Shown here: positions 18,525-27,791 of the stretch, in pieces
Layout: each line of letters starts with the position of its first letter
Numbering within the stretch: position 1 is the first letter of the stretch
Notes under the pieces: generated by a model
What the model was told of the DNA's origin: nothing
What the model saw: the letters and a program-made list of their open reading frames with translations, nothing else
The model's database searches: none
Origin: JAJCYK01 sp965224285
GTDB lineage: Bacteria > Bacteroidota > Bacteroidia > Cytophagales > Cyclobacteriaceae
Assembly (NCBI GenBank): GCA_965224285.1
Contig: OZ245043.1
Location: forward strand, 2,728,001-2,792,000
Reading direction: 5' to 3'
Length of the DNA stretch: 64,000 bases
Made by a program: the position numbers and the translations under genes

Positions 18525-19055
18525 TTATTCTATAACGTCATTTTTGTCTCCCAACCCCAACTCTTCTAGTACAAAGTCTGTATAATCATGGACAGGGTTG
18601 GAATAGATAATGGCGTAATCGCCGGATTTATCAAATACCAGTTCCAGTCGTTTTGACTTGGCAATCTTTTCTACCGCTTCCCACAATTTATCCTGTACAG
18701 GCTTTAACAACTCCTTTTTCTTCAGAAAAAACATACCCTCATAACCAAATACCTGGCGATGGTATTGCTGACTGGCATCCTCTTTCTCTCTTATAGCTGC
18801 CAGTCGTTCCTGTTTCATTTCATCGGTCAACAACACTTCTTCTGCCTGAAATTCATCATACATAGTTCGTATTTCCAGTCTCATAGCGGCAATCTCATCC
18901 TGCCATTGTTTGGATACTTTATCCAGTTCTGCCTGTACTTCAGCATATTCCGGCATTTTTTCCAAAACATAACTGGCGTCGATATAACCCCATTTCTGGG
19001 CGATTGCCGCCTGACCAAACAACAGAACAACAAGTATTATACCAAGTTTTCGCAT
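18525..19055 (-). CDS. OmpH/Skp family periplasmic chaperone (first copy)
   Basis: I start this gene at the ATG at 19053-19055 (176 residues, MRKLGIILVVLLFGQAAIAQ), because that gives a clean signal peptide and begins 1 base after the bamA stop; the frame extends further only by running into bamA. The body KWGYIDASYVLEKMPEYAEVQAELDKV is the OmpH pattern, followed by coiled-coil arms. It is more diverged than the other two copies and is the one directly after bamA, so it is the best candidate for the standard Skp. Confidence 0.92.
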   Translation of the reverse strand: MRKLGIILVVLLFGQAAIAQKWGYIDASYVLEKMPEYAEVQAELDKVSKQWQDEIAAMRLEIRTMYDEFQAEEVLLTDEMKQERLAAIREKEDASQQYHRQVFGYEGMFFLKKKELLKPVQDKLWEAVEKIAKSKRLELVFDKSGDYAIIYSNPVHDYTDFVLEELGLGDKNDVIE

Positions 19056-19056
19056 C

Positions 19057-21735
19057 TTACCTAATGGGTTGACCGATTGAAAAGTGAAATTGAGGGCCGC
19101 TGCGCTCTGTTTGGCCTGGAACAATGTCAAATCCATATGCCCAGTCCACGCCTATTAGACCAAATGCGGGCATGAATATTCTGGCCCCAAGACCTACAGA
19201 TTTAAATAATTTAAAGGGATCGTAATCATCGTAATTATAGAAGTTATTCCCTGCCTCGGCAAAGCCCAGAACGTATATAGTAGCACTGGGATTCAGAGAA
19301 ACCGGATATCTCAATTCCATAATATATTTAGTAAATGCCACTCCCCCGTCTACCTCGTTGGAGCTGAGCCCACGACCATCTATGTCATAACGGGGTGGGG
19401 TGAGCGCCTGATTTTCGTATCCTCTCAATCCTATCTGATCAGTTCCGATGATGCCAAAGCTTTGATTTCCTAAACCATCCCCTCCTAAAAAGAATCTTTC
19501 GAATGGCGCTATTCCTGTTTTTTCCGTGTATGATCCCAGGAATCCTAAATGAGCTCGTGCATTGATCACCAAATCTCCAACCACCCTGGTAAAGAATGAA
19601 GCATCAAACATGATCTTATGGTACTCCACCCACTTAAACTTCTCCGCATTATCGGCGGTTTCGTAATCTATATCCCTCCATAGGGAGTAGGGTGGTGTGA
19701 GAGCAGCGCTCAATGACAACGAGGAGCCTTCCCGGGGGAACATGGGATTATCAATACTGTTCCGGGCTATGGTAGTATTAAATACAAAACTATTGGCATC
19801 GCCTGTACTAAATCCCAGCCGGCTGATAGGGAAGTCAACCAATTCGTAGTTTTGAAAAGTAATGGAGTTGGAAATAGTGAAAAAGTCGTCAGGCCATTGC
19901 ACTCTGCGACCCAGCCCTACAGTAGCGCTGCTCAACTTTAGCTTGCCGAAGGTTTCATTGGTAAAGAAATTCACGTTTCGCTGAACCGCCTGACTCAGAC
20001 TAATAGATAGGCTATTGGGTTTTTTACCTCCCAGCCAGGGTTCTGAAAAAGTCAGACTGTAATTTTGGAACTGCTTCCCATTAGCTTGAATACGCAGCGC
20101 TAAACGCTGACCATCACCCACTGGTAAAGGGCGCCAGTTTTCGATATGCGGTATATTCCGGATAGAGAAATTGTTAAATACCAATCCTACAGTGCCGACA
20201 AACCCAAAGTTTCCTCCCCAGCCCCCGGAGAGCTCAATTTGATCACTAGGCTTCTCCACCAGGGTGTATTCGATATCAACAGTGCCTTCAGCAGGGTTTG
20301 GAATTGGGTTCAAACCAATCTGTTCCGGATCAAAATACCCCATTTGTGAAAGTTCGCGTTGCGTTCTGATCAAAAGAGATCGGTTGAACTTCTGTCCCGG
20401 CAGGGTGCGAATTTCACGTCGGATCACATGATCACTGGTGCGGTCATTTCCTTTGATGATTACTTTACTAATGGTGGCTTGAGCTCCTTCAAAAACCCTC
20501 ATTTCTACATCGATTGAATCACCATCGATCCTGACTTCCACCGGGTTTACGCTAAAAAACAGATATCCATCATCCATATACAGCGAGCTTATATCAGGTC
20601 CGTTGGGGTTGAAATTCAGTCTTTGATTAATTTTTTCCATATCATAAGCATCTCCCTTCCGGATGCCCAGTACGGCATTTAAGGTTTCGTCTTCATAGAC
20701 ATAGTTGCCCACCCAGTCAATGTTACGGAAATAGTATTTTTTACCCTCTTTCAATTCAACTTTTACATCCACGTTGTTCTCATCAAATCGGTATACCGTG
20801 TCTCTTACTACCTGGGCATCCCTATAACCTTTGGAATTATAAAAGTCCACCAGGCTTTCTTTATCAGTTTCATAATCCTCCCTTACGAATTTGGAGCTGG
20901 CAAAAAAGTTAAGCTTTATATGGTCGTTAATATATTCCTTTATCTCCTGTCCGCTGACAGCCTGCGAGCTATCCATCATATATTTTATGTTACGGGGGCT
21001 GGCTGAAAACAACCGCTGGGCTAAATCCTTAAAAATACTTACCCTTACATGCTCATTGGTGGACTTCATCCTTTTTTTCAGCTTGGAATCAGTAAAATTT
21101 TCATTTCCCGCCACATAGATCTTATTCACCTTTACCTTACTTTTACGATCCACATCCACCAGGAAGTTGACACTGTTACGTAACACGGAATCAGGAGACT
21201 GGGTTATTTTGACTGCTGTATTTAAGTAACCTTTGCCTTGAAAGTGGTTGCGTATTCCCAACTCCGTGTTTTTGATCATAGCCTCTGTAACCACCTTGCC
21301 ACGGATTCCATCAATTATCTCCGATACCTCCCCTTGCTGAGTATTGTTTATCCCCTTAAACTCAACTTCTCTCAACCTCGGCCTTTCCTTCACCTCCACA
21401 GTAATTGTGGCTTTCCCATCGGAAACACTGATTAGATAAACTTTAACGTCTTCAATGATGCCTTGTGCATATAGTTTCTTTACAGCATTGGTTATATCAT
21501 CTCCTGGGATCTTAATTCGGTCACCTAGTTTTAGGCCTGTCAGGGATATTAGGGCGTTCTTATCCAGAAACTCCGCCCCAGAGATTACAATTTCACCAAC
21601 CTCGTATTCCTTGGGATTTGAATAATCCACTGATAACTGGTCCCGATCGCTCCCTACCCCTACGCCAATCTGAGCATATACATTGGAAGATATCATCCAC
21701 CACAATCCAAATATCATCCACCAATTATTCCTCAT
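19057..21735 (-). CDS. bamA: Outer-membrane assembly factor BamA
   Basis: Inserts beta-barrel proteins into the outer membrane. The 892 residues comprise a signal peptide (about 1-21), POTRA repeats over roughly the first half (VGEIVISGAEFLDKNALISLTGLKLGD, VREVEF-type repeats such as LREVEFKGINN, KVNKIYVAGNENF, KVIIKGNDRTSDHVIRREI), and a C-terminal 16-stranded barrel with FERFFLGGDGLGNQSFGI and GLRGYEN. The end QFHFSIGQPIR is a typical last strand. It lies between uppS and the ompH genes, the usual Bacteroidota order. Confidence 0.97.
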   Translation of the reverse strand: MRNNWWMIFGLWWMISSNVYAQIGVGVGSDRDQLSVDYSNPKEYEVGEIVISGAEFLDKNALISLTGLKLGDRIKIPGDDITNAVKKLYAQGIIEDVKVYLISVSDGKATITVEVKERPRLREVEFKGINNTQQGEVSEIIDGIRGKVVTEAMIKNTELGIRNHFQGKGYLNTAVKITQSPDSVLRNSVNFLVDVDRKSKVKVNKIYVAGNENFTDSKLKKRMKSTNEHVRVSIFKDLAQRLFSASPRNIKYMMDSSQAVSGQEIKEYINDHIKLNFFASSKFVREDYETDKESLVDFYNSKGYRDAQVVRDTVYRFDENNVDVKVELKEGKKYYFRNIDWVGNYVYEDETLNAVLGIRKGDAYDMEKINQRLNFNPNGPDISSLYMDDGYLFFSVNPVEVRIDGDSIDVEMRVFEGAQATISKVIIKGNDRTSDHVIRREIRTLPGQKFNRSLLIRTQRELSQMGYFDPEQIGLNPIPNPAEGTVDIEYTLVEKPSDQIELSGGWGGNFGFVGTVGLVFNNFSIRNIPHIENWRPLPVGDGQRLALRIQANGKQFQNYSLTFSEPWLGGKKPNSLSISLSQAVQRNVNFFTNETFGKLKLSSATVGLGRRVQWPDDFFTISNSITFQNYELVDFPISRLGFSTGDANSFVFNTTIARNSIDNPMFPREGSSLSLSAALTPPYSLWRDIDYETADNAEKFKWVEYHKIMFDASFFTRVVGDLVINARAHLGFLGSYTEKTGIAPFERFFLGGDGLGNQSFGIIGTDQIGLRGYENQALTPPRYDIDGRGLSSNEVDGGVAFTKYIMELRYPVSLNPSATIYVLGFAEAGNNFYNYDDYDPFKLFKSVGLGARIFMPAFGLIGVDWAYGFDIVPGQTERSGPQFHFSIGQPIR

Positions 21736-21738
21736 TGC

Positions 21739-22482
21739 TTAAGAGTTTACCTGTTCACTTATTTTCCCAAATCTGCGTTCCCTGGACTGGTAGGAGAGGA
21801 TGGCCTGGTATAGGTGTTTCTTCCTGAAATCTGGCCATAGCACGTCAGTTATAAATAATTCGGTATAGGCAATTTGCCACAGTAAGAAGTTACTAATTCT
21901 CATTTCTCCGCTGGTTCTGATCAGCAGCTCCGGATCTGGAATATCACCAGTTTCCAAATAGCTGGCGAAGAGATCTTCGTTTATCTGGGACTCGTCTATT
22001 TTTCCTGTTCTGACATCTACAAATAACCTTTTAATGCCTTTGATAAGCTCCCGTCGGCCGCTGTAACTCAATGCTAAAGTAAGTTGCAATCCTTGATTGT
22101 CCTTGGTTTGTTCCATGGCCTCAGTCAATTCTCTTTGGCAAACTTTTGGCAGATTCTCCAAGCTACCTATGGCAGTAAGCCTTACATTATTCTCCTGCAA
22201 AGTGGTGATCTCGTCGCGCAGTGATGATACTAGAAGCTTCATTAAACCGTCGATCTCAAGTTTAGGACGATTCCAGTTTTCCGTGGAAAACGCGTACAGG
22301 GTTAAATAGTCTATGCCTAATTCCGCACACCCCTCTGTTACCTCTCTAACCGATTTTATGGCGCTTTGGTGCCCGAATAGTCTGGCAGCTCCCTGCTTTT
22401 TAGCCCATCTGCCGTTTCCATCCATGATGACGGCAATATGAGAGGGTAAATTGTGAGGATCAATTTTAAGCTTCAAGTCCAT
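21739..22482 (-). CDS. uppS: Undecaprenyl diphosphate synthase (isoprenyl transferase)
   Basis: Adds isoprene units to FPP to make the C55 carrier lipid for peptidoglycan and O-antigen. The cis-prenyltransferase signature HIAVIMDGNGRWAKKQG holds catalytic Asp21; YAFSTENWNRP and the C-terminal IRTSGEMRISNFLLWQIAYTELFI are intact. It has 247 residues. It ends 3 bases before bamA starts and so shares its transcript. Confidence 0.97.
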   Translation of the reverse strand: MDLKLKIDPHNLPSHIAVIMDGNGRWAKKQGAARLFGHQSAIKSVREVTEGCAELGIDYLTLYAFSTENWNRPKLEIDGLMKLLVSSLRDEITTLQENNVRLTAIGSLENLPKVCQRELTEAMEQTKDNQGLQLTLALSYSGRRELIKGIKRLFVDVRTGKIDESQINEDLFASYLETGDIPDPELLIRTSGEMRISNFLLWQIAYTELFITDVLWPDFRKKHLYQAILSYQSRERRFGKISEQVNS

Positions 22483-22566
22483 GGAAGACCCTAAAATTCA
22501 AAGCGCAAGGTACGAAAATGCTTACTTTTAAAGAATTATATAAGGTGTTCTTTAACAATATTTAAC

Positions 22567-22584
22567 AAAGGCCTAATAGGCCTT
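22567..22584 (-). terminator. Possible terminator after the second DUF6089 gene
   Basis: A perfect 7-base inverted repeat (22568-22574 with 22578-22584, arms AAGGCCT/AGGCCTT) overlaps the stop codon. On the minus strand it is followed by TTTGTTAAATATTG, a poor T tract. It may only attenuate reading into uppS-bamA. Confidence 0.45.
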
Positions 22585-23274
22585 GAAGGGGCAGGGAACT
22601 GAATAAAAGGTATAGCTGACGGCAATACCGGTGTAATAGTAAAAATCATCATCCAGGTTATTGCCGTATTCCGGATTCAACTTGTTGGGATTATCCACCT
22701 CCGAAACTTTGTCCAAAAAATCGAAAAATGTCTTTCGAGCGCCAAACTCAAATTCTAAATTCCATTGTTTATTTAAACGATATTTTACCCCCAATCCAAA
22801 AGGTATTACCGGTTGTATTCTACTGTAATCATTTCTGGGGTCTTTAGAAGTATAAGCGGTAAGAGCGGGGCCGCCAAAAAAATAAGGGCTCCAGTTTATC
22901 AGTGAGTTCCTTTCCTTATAATCCAGGAAGTGATATTCCAGGGTTAAAGCACTTTCCAGAACTAATCTTTCAAAAGATCTACGACGAATAGTAGAAAATG
23001 GATCTATCGGAAAATCCCGCTCGTTCCCTATCAGCCTGCCAACCATTCCGCTCCCCCTGACACTGACTACGTTACTTAAGTTGTATCTTAAAAACAACTG
23101 GATCGCTGGCCCTTGCTGATCAAAAGAATAACCCCTCACTAAGTCCCCTGTCATTGAAGTAAGTCCAAGTCCACCTCCAACTTCCAGGCCCTGTGCCATG
23201 GCCGGCAACCCAAGCGACAACCAAATTGCCAATGCCAACCCTATTCTTCGAATTTGATTAAGCTTGATAATCAT
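22573..23274 (-). CDS. DUF6089-type outer-membrane beta-barrel protein
   Basis: A 233-residue barrel with a signal peptide (about 1-27, LPAMAQ) and alternating strands ending in a run of aromatic residues (DFYYYTGIAVSYTFYSV). Seen are YFFGGPALTAY, the loop IPFGLGVKYRLNKQWNLEFEFGARKTFFDFLDKVSEV, and acidic turns. The family is common in Bacteroidota next to uppS and bamA; no function has been shown to my knowledge. It overlaps the larger neighbour by 4 bases and shares the strand pattern with it. Confidence 0.85.
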   Translation of the reverse strand: MIIKLNQIRRIGLALAIWLSLGLPAMAQGLEVGGGLGLTSMTGDLVRGYSFDQQGPAIQLFLRYNLSNVVSVRGSGMVGRLIGNERDFPIDPFSTIRRRSFERLVLESALTLEYHFLDYKERNSLINWSPYFFGGPALTAYTSKDPRNDYSRIQPVIPFGLGVKYRLNKQWNLEFEFGARKTFFDFLDKVSEVDNPNKLNPEYGNNLDDDFYYYTGIAVSYTFYSVPCPFKAY

Positions 23275-24302
23275 CTGAATTTGGGCCTTTTAAAACGTGC
23301 ACTGGAAAGAATGTAGCTTAATTGAAAGCCAGTAATTATGTAGATATCATTATCATCCCGGTCTCCCCTAACATTATCCCGGGCATCTCTACCATATCCG
23401 GCAATAGTAGTATAAGTATTACCATCAAAACTGGACACATAGCTTTCCATTTGGTTAGGAATCACTCCTGTTTGTCGTAATTCTCCAGATTCTACCGCCA
23501 CGGTTTCACGTGATCGATCCGATAAAGCCCGTGCCAGATCACTTGATAGCGATCCCAGGTCTACAAAATCACCCGATACATCGTCGATATGATCAAAAAA
23601 TAGGTGTCTATATCCAATTTCCACCGCCAAATCCCACCGTTCATTCATTCTAAAACGCACTCCAACTCCAAATGGTATAGCAAGTTGTACTTTTTTATAG
23701 TTTATCCCCTCAGTTTGTAAGGGGGCCAAATCCACCCATTCGCCGGCATTGGGGAAAGGTGTATTACCGTTGTTGACGTCAACCTCCGGCACCAAAGCCT
23801 TGGGATTATGATGAAATACCGCTACACCAGCAAAAAGATACGGTACTACCTGCTTTCGAGATCTATAAGTGGCTAGGTTCTCTGCAAAATCAATTATACC
23901 TACCAAGGCCAACTCCTTGATGTCATTTCGAAATTGTAAATTTCTAACATAACGAAATCGATCCGGATCCTGATCGGGATCGGCGGATTCGAAATCGTCC
24001 CCTTTAAGTCTTCCCCAATTAAAGCTTCCCCGCACCGAAAACCTCGGACCCAATCTCCTAATTACGAATATCCCAGCATTGGGACGGGTCAAGCTTAAGT
24101 TAGTACTGAATATATCTTCCCGTGGTGCTAAATCCCCAAAATAGTTTATAGCGCTTAGTGATAATCCGACGGATGTGTATTTTTTATTGATAGAATACCT
24201 CGAGCTCCGTATTTTTTGATCATTAATACGTTGCGAAACAGCCAGCTGGGAAGAAAAGATAAAACAAACAACGAGAAAAAATCCGGCTGTGGGAATTTTC
24301 AT
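23271..24302 (-). CDS. DUF6089-type outer-membrane beta-barrel protein (larger paralogue)
   Basis: A 343-residue relative of the next gene. It has a signal peptide (about 1-23, LAVSQ), then the same pattern: VGLSLSAINYFGDLAP, YLFAGVAVFHHNPKA, and AIPFGVGVRFRMNERWDLAVEIGYRHLFFDHIDDVSG. Compared with its neighbour it carries insertions, including an acidic tract (RDARDNVRGDRDDNDIY) that is probably an exposed loop. The two genes probably arose by duplication. An adhesin or envelope-maintenance role is possible but not supported by anything I can see. Confidence 0.85.
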   Translation of the reverse strand: MKIPTAGFFLVVCFIFSSQLAVSQRINDQKIRSSRYSINKKYTSVGLSLSAINYFGDLAPREDIFSTNLSLTRPNAGIFVIRRLGPRFSVRGSFNWGRLKGDDFESADPDQDPDRFRYVRNLQFRNDIKELALVGIIDFAENLATYRSRKQVVPYLFAGVAVFHHNPKALVPEVDVNNGNTPFPNAGEWVDLAPLQTEGINYKKVQLAIPFGVGVRFRMNERWDLAVEIGYRHLFFDHIDDVSGDFVDLGSLSSDLARALSDRSRETVAVESGELRQTGVIPNQMESYVSSFDGNTYTTIAGYGRDARDNVRGDRDDNDIYIITGFQLSYILSSARFKRPKFR

Positions 24303-24381
24303 ATTCAGTTTTATGGCTCAAAAAATAGTACTATACAAAGATAGAAATTAGATATTAATATAAAAACCATTATCTGAGGTC

Positions 24382-25257
24382 TCAGTTTCTCGCGTCATAC
24401 CCCCAATTCAATTTCTGTCTTAGAGTGTCTAGAAAATTATAGCCGTCAAATTTTATGAGTTTCGCCTGAAATTCTTCTTTAGAAACCGCCATTTGAACAG
24501 ATGCATCAACCGTATAAGAACGGGTATCAAGTGAAACCAGAAAGTTTTTACTTCGTCCCTCAATCTCGAAGGAGATTACACTGGTATCTGAGACCACCAT
24601 TGGCCTAACAGTGAGATTGTGAGGGCTAACTGGTGTGATAACGAAATTGTTGGATTGTGGCAGCACTACCGGTCCCCCGCAACTTAAGGAATAACCGGTT
24701 GATCCGGTTGGAGTTGCCACGATCAAGCCATCAGCCCAATAACTATTGAGGTATTCCCCATTGATATAGGTATGAACGGTGATCATGGAGGAGGTGTCCT
24801 TTTTTAGTATGGTAAAGTCATTTAGCCCATAGTTAACCCCGTCAAAAATATCCCGGTCGGAGTGTACTTTTACCAAAGTGCGGTAATCGAAGGAATACTC
24901 GTTTCCATAAAGGCCGTCAACAGCATCTGAAACCATGTTTTTGGAGATAGTCGCCAGAAAGCCCAGCCTGCCGGTATTGATCCCTACTATTGGCAACTCC
25001 AGTGATCCTATATAAGCCACCGTTTCCAATAAAGTACCGTCGCCTCCCAGGCTAAACACAAAATCAACATCGGTAAGGTCCTTTCCGGTACTGAAGTCGC
25101 GATATTCCCCGACCTCAATATCCCATTGCTTAAAGCTTTTTATGAAAGTTTGGGAAATAATAACAGATGCTCCTTTTTGCTTAAGCAATTCCAATAACTG
25201 CTTGACAGCCTCCAGGCTCTGTTTATCTACTCTTTTCCCGTGAATTGCGATTTTCAT
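24382..25257 (-). CDS. nadK: NAD kinase
   Basis: Phosphorylates NAD to NADP. I use the ATG at 25255-25257 (291 residues, MKIAIHGKRVDK) rather than the longer frame, which runs into the CBS gene. The GGDGTLLETV motif (Gly71-Gly72-Asp73) and GINTGRLGFLA bind and activate substrate; TPTGSTGYSLSCGGPVV is the conserved Gly-rich region. It starts 16 bases after the CBS protein. Confidence 0.95.
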   Translation of the reverse strand: MKIAIHGKRVDKQSLEAVKQLLELLKQKGASVIISQTFIKSFKQWDIEVGEYRDFSTGKDLTDVDFVFSLGGDGTLLETVAYIGSLELPIVGINTGRLGFLATISKNMVSDAVDGLYGNEYSFDYRTLVKVHSDRDIFDGVNYGLNDFTILKKDTSSMITVHTYINGEYLNSYWADGLIVATPTGSTGYSLSCGGPVVLPQSNNFVITPVSPHNLTVRPMVVSDTSVISFEIEGRSKNFLVSLDTRSYTVDASVQMAVSKEEFQAKLIKFDGYNFLDTLRQKLNWGYDARN

Positions 25258-25273
25258 TAGGCGGGATACAGGA

Positions 25274-25939
25274 TTAAATGTCCAGGTATCTAAACAATAT
25301 ATCCAAGCGTTCCTTGTCTGAAGTCTCCATGGGAGTTTCCTCAAATCGGGCGATTATCTTATAGTCAAAGCGCTCCAGGGTGGCAATAATAGCAGTTAGA
25401 TCAGTGCGATTTATCTTCAAAGTGAGTTTGATCATATTCGCATCAAATATGTCGTTGTTGACAATGCAGCTGAGAATTTTTGCATCATTTGATTCAACCA
25501 GACGGCTTATCTCGGCCAGTGAATAATCAATTTGCTTCAGACTCAATACTAATATACCACCCGGGCTTTGGACCGCAGCAGATTGAGCAAATGCTGTTAC
25601 GGTATCTTTAATAGATATCACCCCTAAGAACCCCTGGTCTTCGTCCAGTACCGCTACCAACTGTACACTGTTATCTGAAACTATTTTCAGTACATCGTAA
25701 AAATGCTGATTTTCAAAAACCTGACAATCAGTTCCCGTCAGTCGGTATTCCGAGACCAGTTTGCTGTCATCGTTATTCTCAAGGATGGTTTCTTCAGTAA
25801 TCAACCCCTGGTATCGCCCGTCCTCAATTACAGGTAGCTGATTAATTCGTAACTCTTCCATCCAAGCTCTGGCCTTGATAGCGGTATCACCTTTCTTCAA
25901 CGGTGGAATCATATGGTTGATCAATTCCCTAGCTATCAT
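25274..25939 (-). CDS. CBS-domain protein
   Basis: A 221-residue cytoplasmic protein with two CBS motifs (about residues 10-55, DRYQGLITEE-like DGRYQGLITEETIL, and 75-122, EDQGFLGVISIKDTV), followed by an ACT-like region (GGILVLSLKQIDYSLAEISRLV, LTLKINRTDLTAIIATLERF). CBS pairs usually bind adenosine nucleotides. Position beside NAD kinase is conserved in Bacteroidota in my recollection and hints at regulation by a nucleotide. It overlaps the end of the hydrolase gene by 11 bases. Confidence 0.88.
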   Translation of the reverse strand: MIARELINHMIPPLKKGDTAIKARAWMEELRINQLPVIEDGRYQGLITEETILENNDDSKLVSEYRLTGTDCQVFENQHFYDVLKIVSDNSVQLVAVLDEDQGFLGVISIKDTVTAFAQSAAVQSPGGILVLSLKQIDYSLAEISRLVESNDAKILSCIVNNDIFDANMIKLTLKINRTDLTAIIATLERFDYKIIARFEETPMETSDKERLDILFRYLDI

Positions 25940-26693
25940 GATTACATTCCAGGTACCATTCTAAGATATCATTAAAAATTTCGGGATGCTCCATCATGGG
26001 AGCATGACAACATCTATCAATAAACCGCAAGGTTGAACCGGTTATTAAGCGGTTAAATTCATGCGCTACCATGGGAGGGGTGATGGTATCATTAAGGCCC
26101 CATATCAACAATGTTGGGGTGGAAATTTGCGATAATTCAGCAGCCATATTATGCCGTTGTGCTGATTTGGCTATAGCCACTATTCTCATGGCTTTAGGGA
26201 TGCTCTTAGTTGTTTCGAATACCTCATCCACATAGTCCTTGGTTGCCGTTGCGGGATCATAAAAAGTGTACTCTACCCGCTCCTTTATATATTCATAGTC
26301 CCCTCTTTTGGGAAAAGATCCACCCATACTATTTTCAAACAGTCCAGAACTTCCTGTCAAAATCAATTTATTGATTCGATTTGATTGCTCCAGGGTATAC
26401 ATCAATGCCAGGTGCCCTCCCAGTGAGTTTCCCATTATAGACATTCTTTCAATTTGTAGATGCTCGATGAATTCACCTATGAACCTGACCAATCCTTCCA
26501 GGCCCGCCTGCTTTAGAGGCATGTCATATATCGGGAGTAGTGGGATCAATACCCGATATCGATCTTTAAATCGCTGTACCACGCTATCCCAATTACTCAA
26601 TGCGCCAAATAACCCATGTAACAACACCAGGGAATCACCCTGTCCTTCGTCGACATACTGAAAATTACCATCACGATGAACGGACTGCTTCAT
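25929..26693 (-). CDS. Alpha/beta hydrolase
   Basis: A 254-residue hydrolase, started at the ATG at 26691-26693 (MKQSVHRDGNFQYVDEG). Seen: the oxyanion-hole HGLFG turn, the nucleophile elbow GNSLGGH with its Ser, an acidic residue in WGLNDTITPP, and the catalytic His in CCHAPMMEHPE. The substrate is unknown; it looks closest to small esterases or lactonases. It starts the CBS-nadK segment. Confidence 0.87.
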   Translation of the reverse strand: MKQSVHRDGNFQYVDEGQGDSLVLLHGLFGALSNWDSVVQRFKDRYRVLIPLLPIYDMPLKQAGLEGLVRFIGEFIEHLQIERMSIMGNSLGGHLALMYTLEQSNRINKLILTGSSGLFENSMGGSFPKRGDYEYIKERVEYTFYDPATATKDYVDEVFETTKSIPKAMRIVAIAKSAQRHNMAAELSQISTPTLLIWGLNDTITPPMVAHEFNRLITGSTLRFIDRCCHAPMMEHPEIFNDILEWYLECNHDS

Positions 26694-26756
26694 ATTTAAA
26701 CAGGTTCTGCGCAAATTACTAGAATTAATGCTGATTTCAATACAGCGAGATTTAAT

Positions 26757-27290
26757 TCAATTTAATGCAGGGTGTAGCCGCTCTTTTATGGATTCGAATG
26801 TAGTTTCTATTAAAGGCCAGAGTACAGATAGTTTATCAATCACCCAAGGTGCTACGGGCTGAATGTAGGACAATAGTTTTGAACGCTCCATGGTTTCATC
26901 AAATATTTGAAGTCCTGCCCATTCCGTTAACCAAAGGATCATACTGAGGCCAAAAATCCATTTAAACACCCCTACTATGGCCCCAGCAACACTATCCACA
27001 CTGCCCAGCAAGGTGACATCCATAGCCTTTTTCACCATAGTACCCCCCAAGTTGATCAACAGGGCCAATAACCCAAATATCATCAGAAAAGCTATGTAGG
27101 GCAGCAGACCATCAAAGCCGTTTACTCTATTTTGCAAGAATTCTACTCCGATGTCTAGCAACACAAAAGCCAGTATAAGAGAAACAATAAATGCCACAAT
27201 GGAAAGTAAGCTGAGAAACAGGCCCTTGTTATAGCCTTTGAATGCTGCGATCCCCAATAATATTACTACTACCAGGTCTGGAAAACTCAC
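26757..27290 (-). CDS. CvpA-family membrane protein
   Basis: A 177-residue protein with four hydrophobic segments. The opening FPDLVVVILLGIAAFKGYNKGLFLSLLSIVAFIVSL and the mid region LGSVDSVAGAIVGVFKWIFGLSMI are typical of the family. CvpA was first linked to colicin V production; it is broadly conserved and its biochemical role is unclear. It overlaps yqeY by 4 bases. Confidence 0.9.
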   Translation of the reverse strand: MSFPDLVVVILLGIAAFKGYNKGLFLSLLSIVAFIVSLILAFVLLDIGVEFLQNRVNGFDGLLPYIAFLMIFGLLALLINLGGTMVKKAMDVTLLGSVDSVAGAIVGVFKWIFGLSMILWLTEWAGLQIFDETMERSKLLSYIQPVAPWVIDKLSVLWPLIETTFESIKERLHPALN

Positions 27291-27742
27291 CCTCCACTAA
27301 GCTTTGATTTGACAATCCTGGCAATGGTTGCGCCATCTGCCCTACCCTTCAATTTTTGGTTGGCTGCCCCCATCACTCTACCCATATCTTTGGGCTCTTT
27401 GGCGTCAAGCTGGATAATCAATTCCTTCAGGTATTGATTAAGTTCACTCTCATCCATAGGTTCGGGTAGGTAGTTTTGGATGGTATCCAGCTCATTTAGC
27501 TCTTTATCTGCCAGGTCCTGGCGCCCTTGTGTCTGAAAAATCTCTGCTGATTCCCGGCGCTGTTTAGCTGCTTTACTTAGAAGAGATAACTCCTGCTCCT
27601 CACTTAAACTGCCACCTGCACCTTTTTCAGTTTCAGCTAATAGTATCAGAGATTTTATGTCCCTTAGGGTCCGTATCTCATCTTTTCGCTGGGATCTAAT
27701 AGCTGCTTTAAGATCTTGTTCTACCTGTGATTTTAAACTCAT
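27287..27742 (-). CDS. yqeY: GatB/YqeY-domain protein
   Basis: A 151-residue all-helical protein that matches the tRNA-binding tail of GatB. Seen are SLKSQVEQDLKAAIRSQRKDEIRTLRDIKSLI near the start and DAKEPKDMGRVMGAANQKLKGRADGATIARIVKSKL at the end. A role in tRNA-dependent amidation is presumed from the domain only. It is divergent from pdxJ across a 49-base gap. Confidence 0.92.
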   Translation of the reverse strand: MSLKSQVEQDLKAAIRSQRKDEIRTLRDIKSLILLAETEKGAGGSLSEEQELSLLSKAAKQRRESAEIFQTQGRQDLADKELNELDTIQNYLPEPMDESELNQYLKELIIQLDAKEPKDMGRVMGAANQKLKGRADGATIARIVKSKLSGG

Positions 27743-27791
27743 AATGGATTAACCAATATTGATTATCTTGCAACTGTTGAGGTGTCCGACA

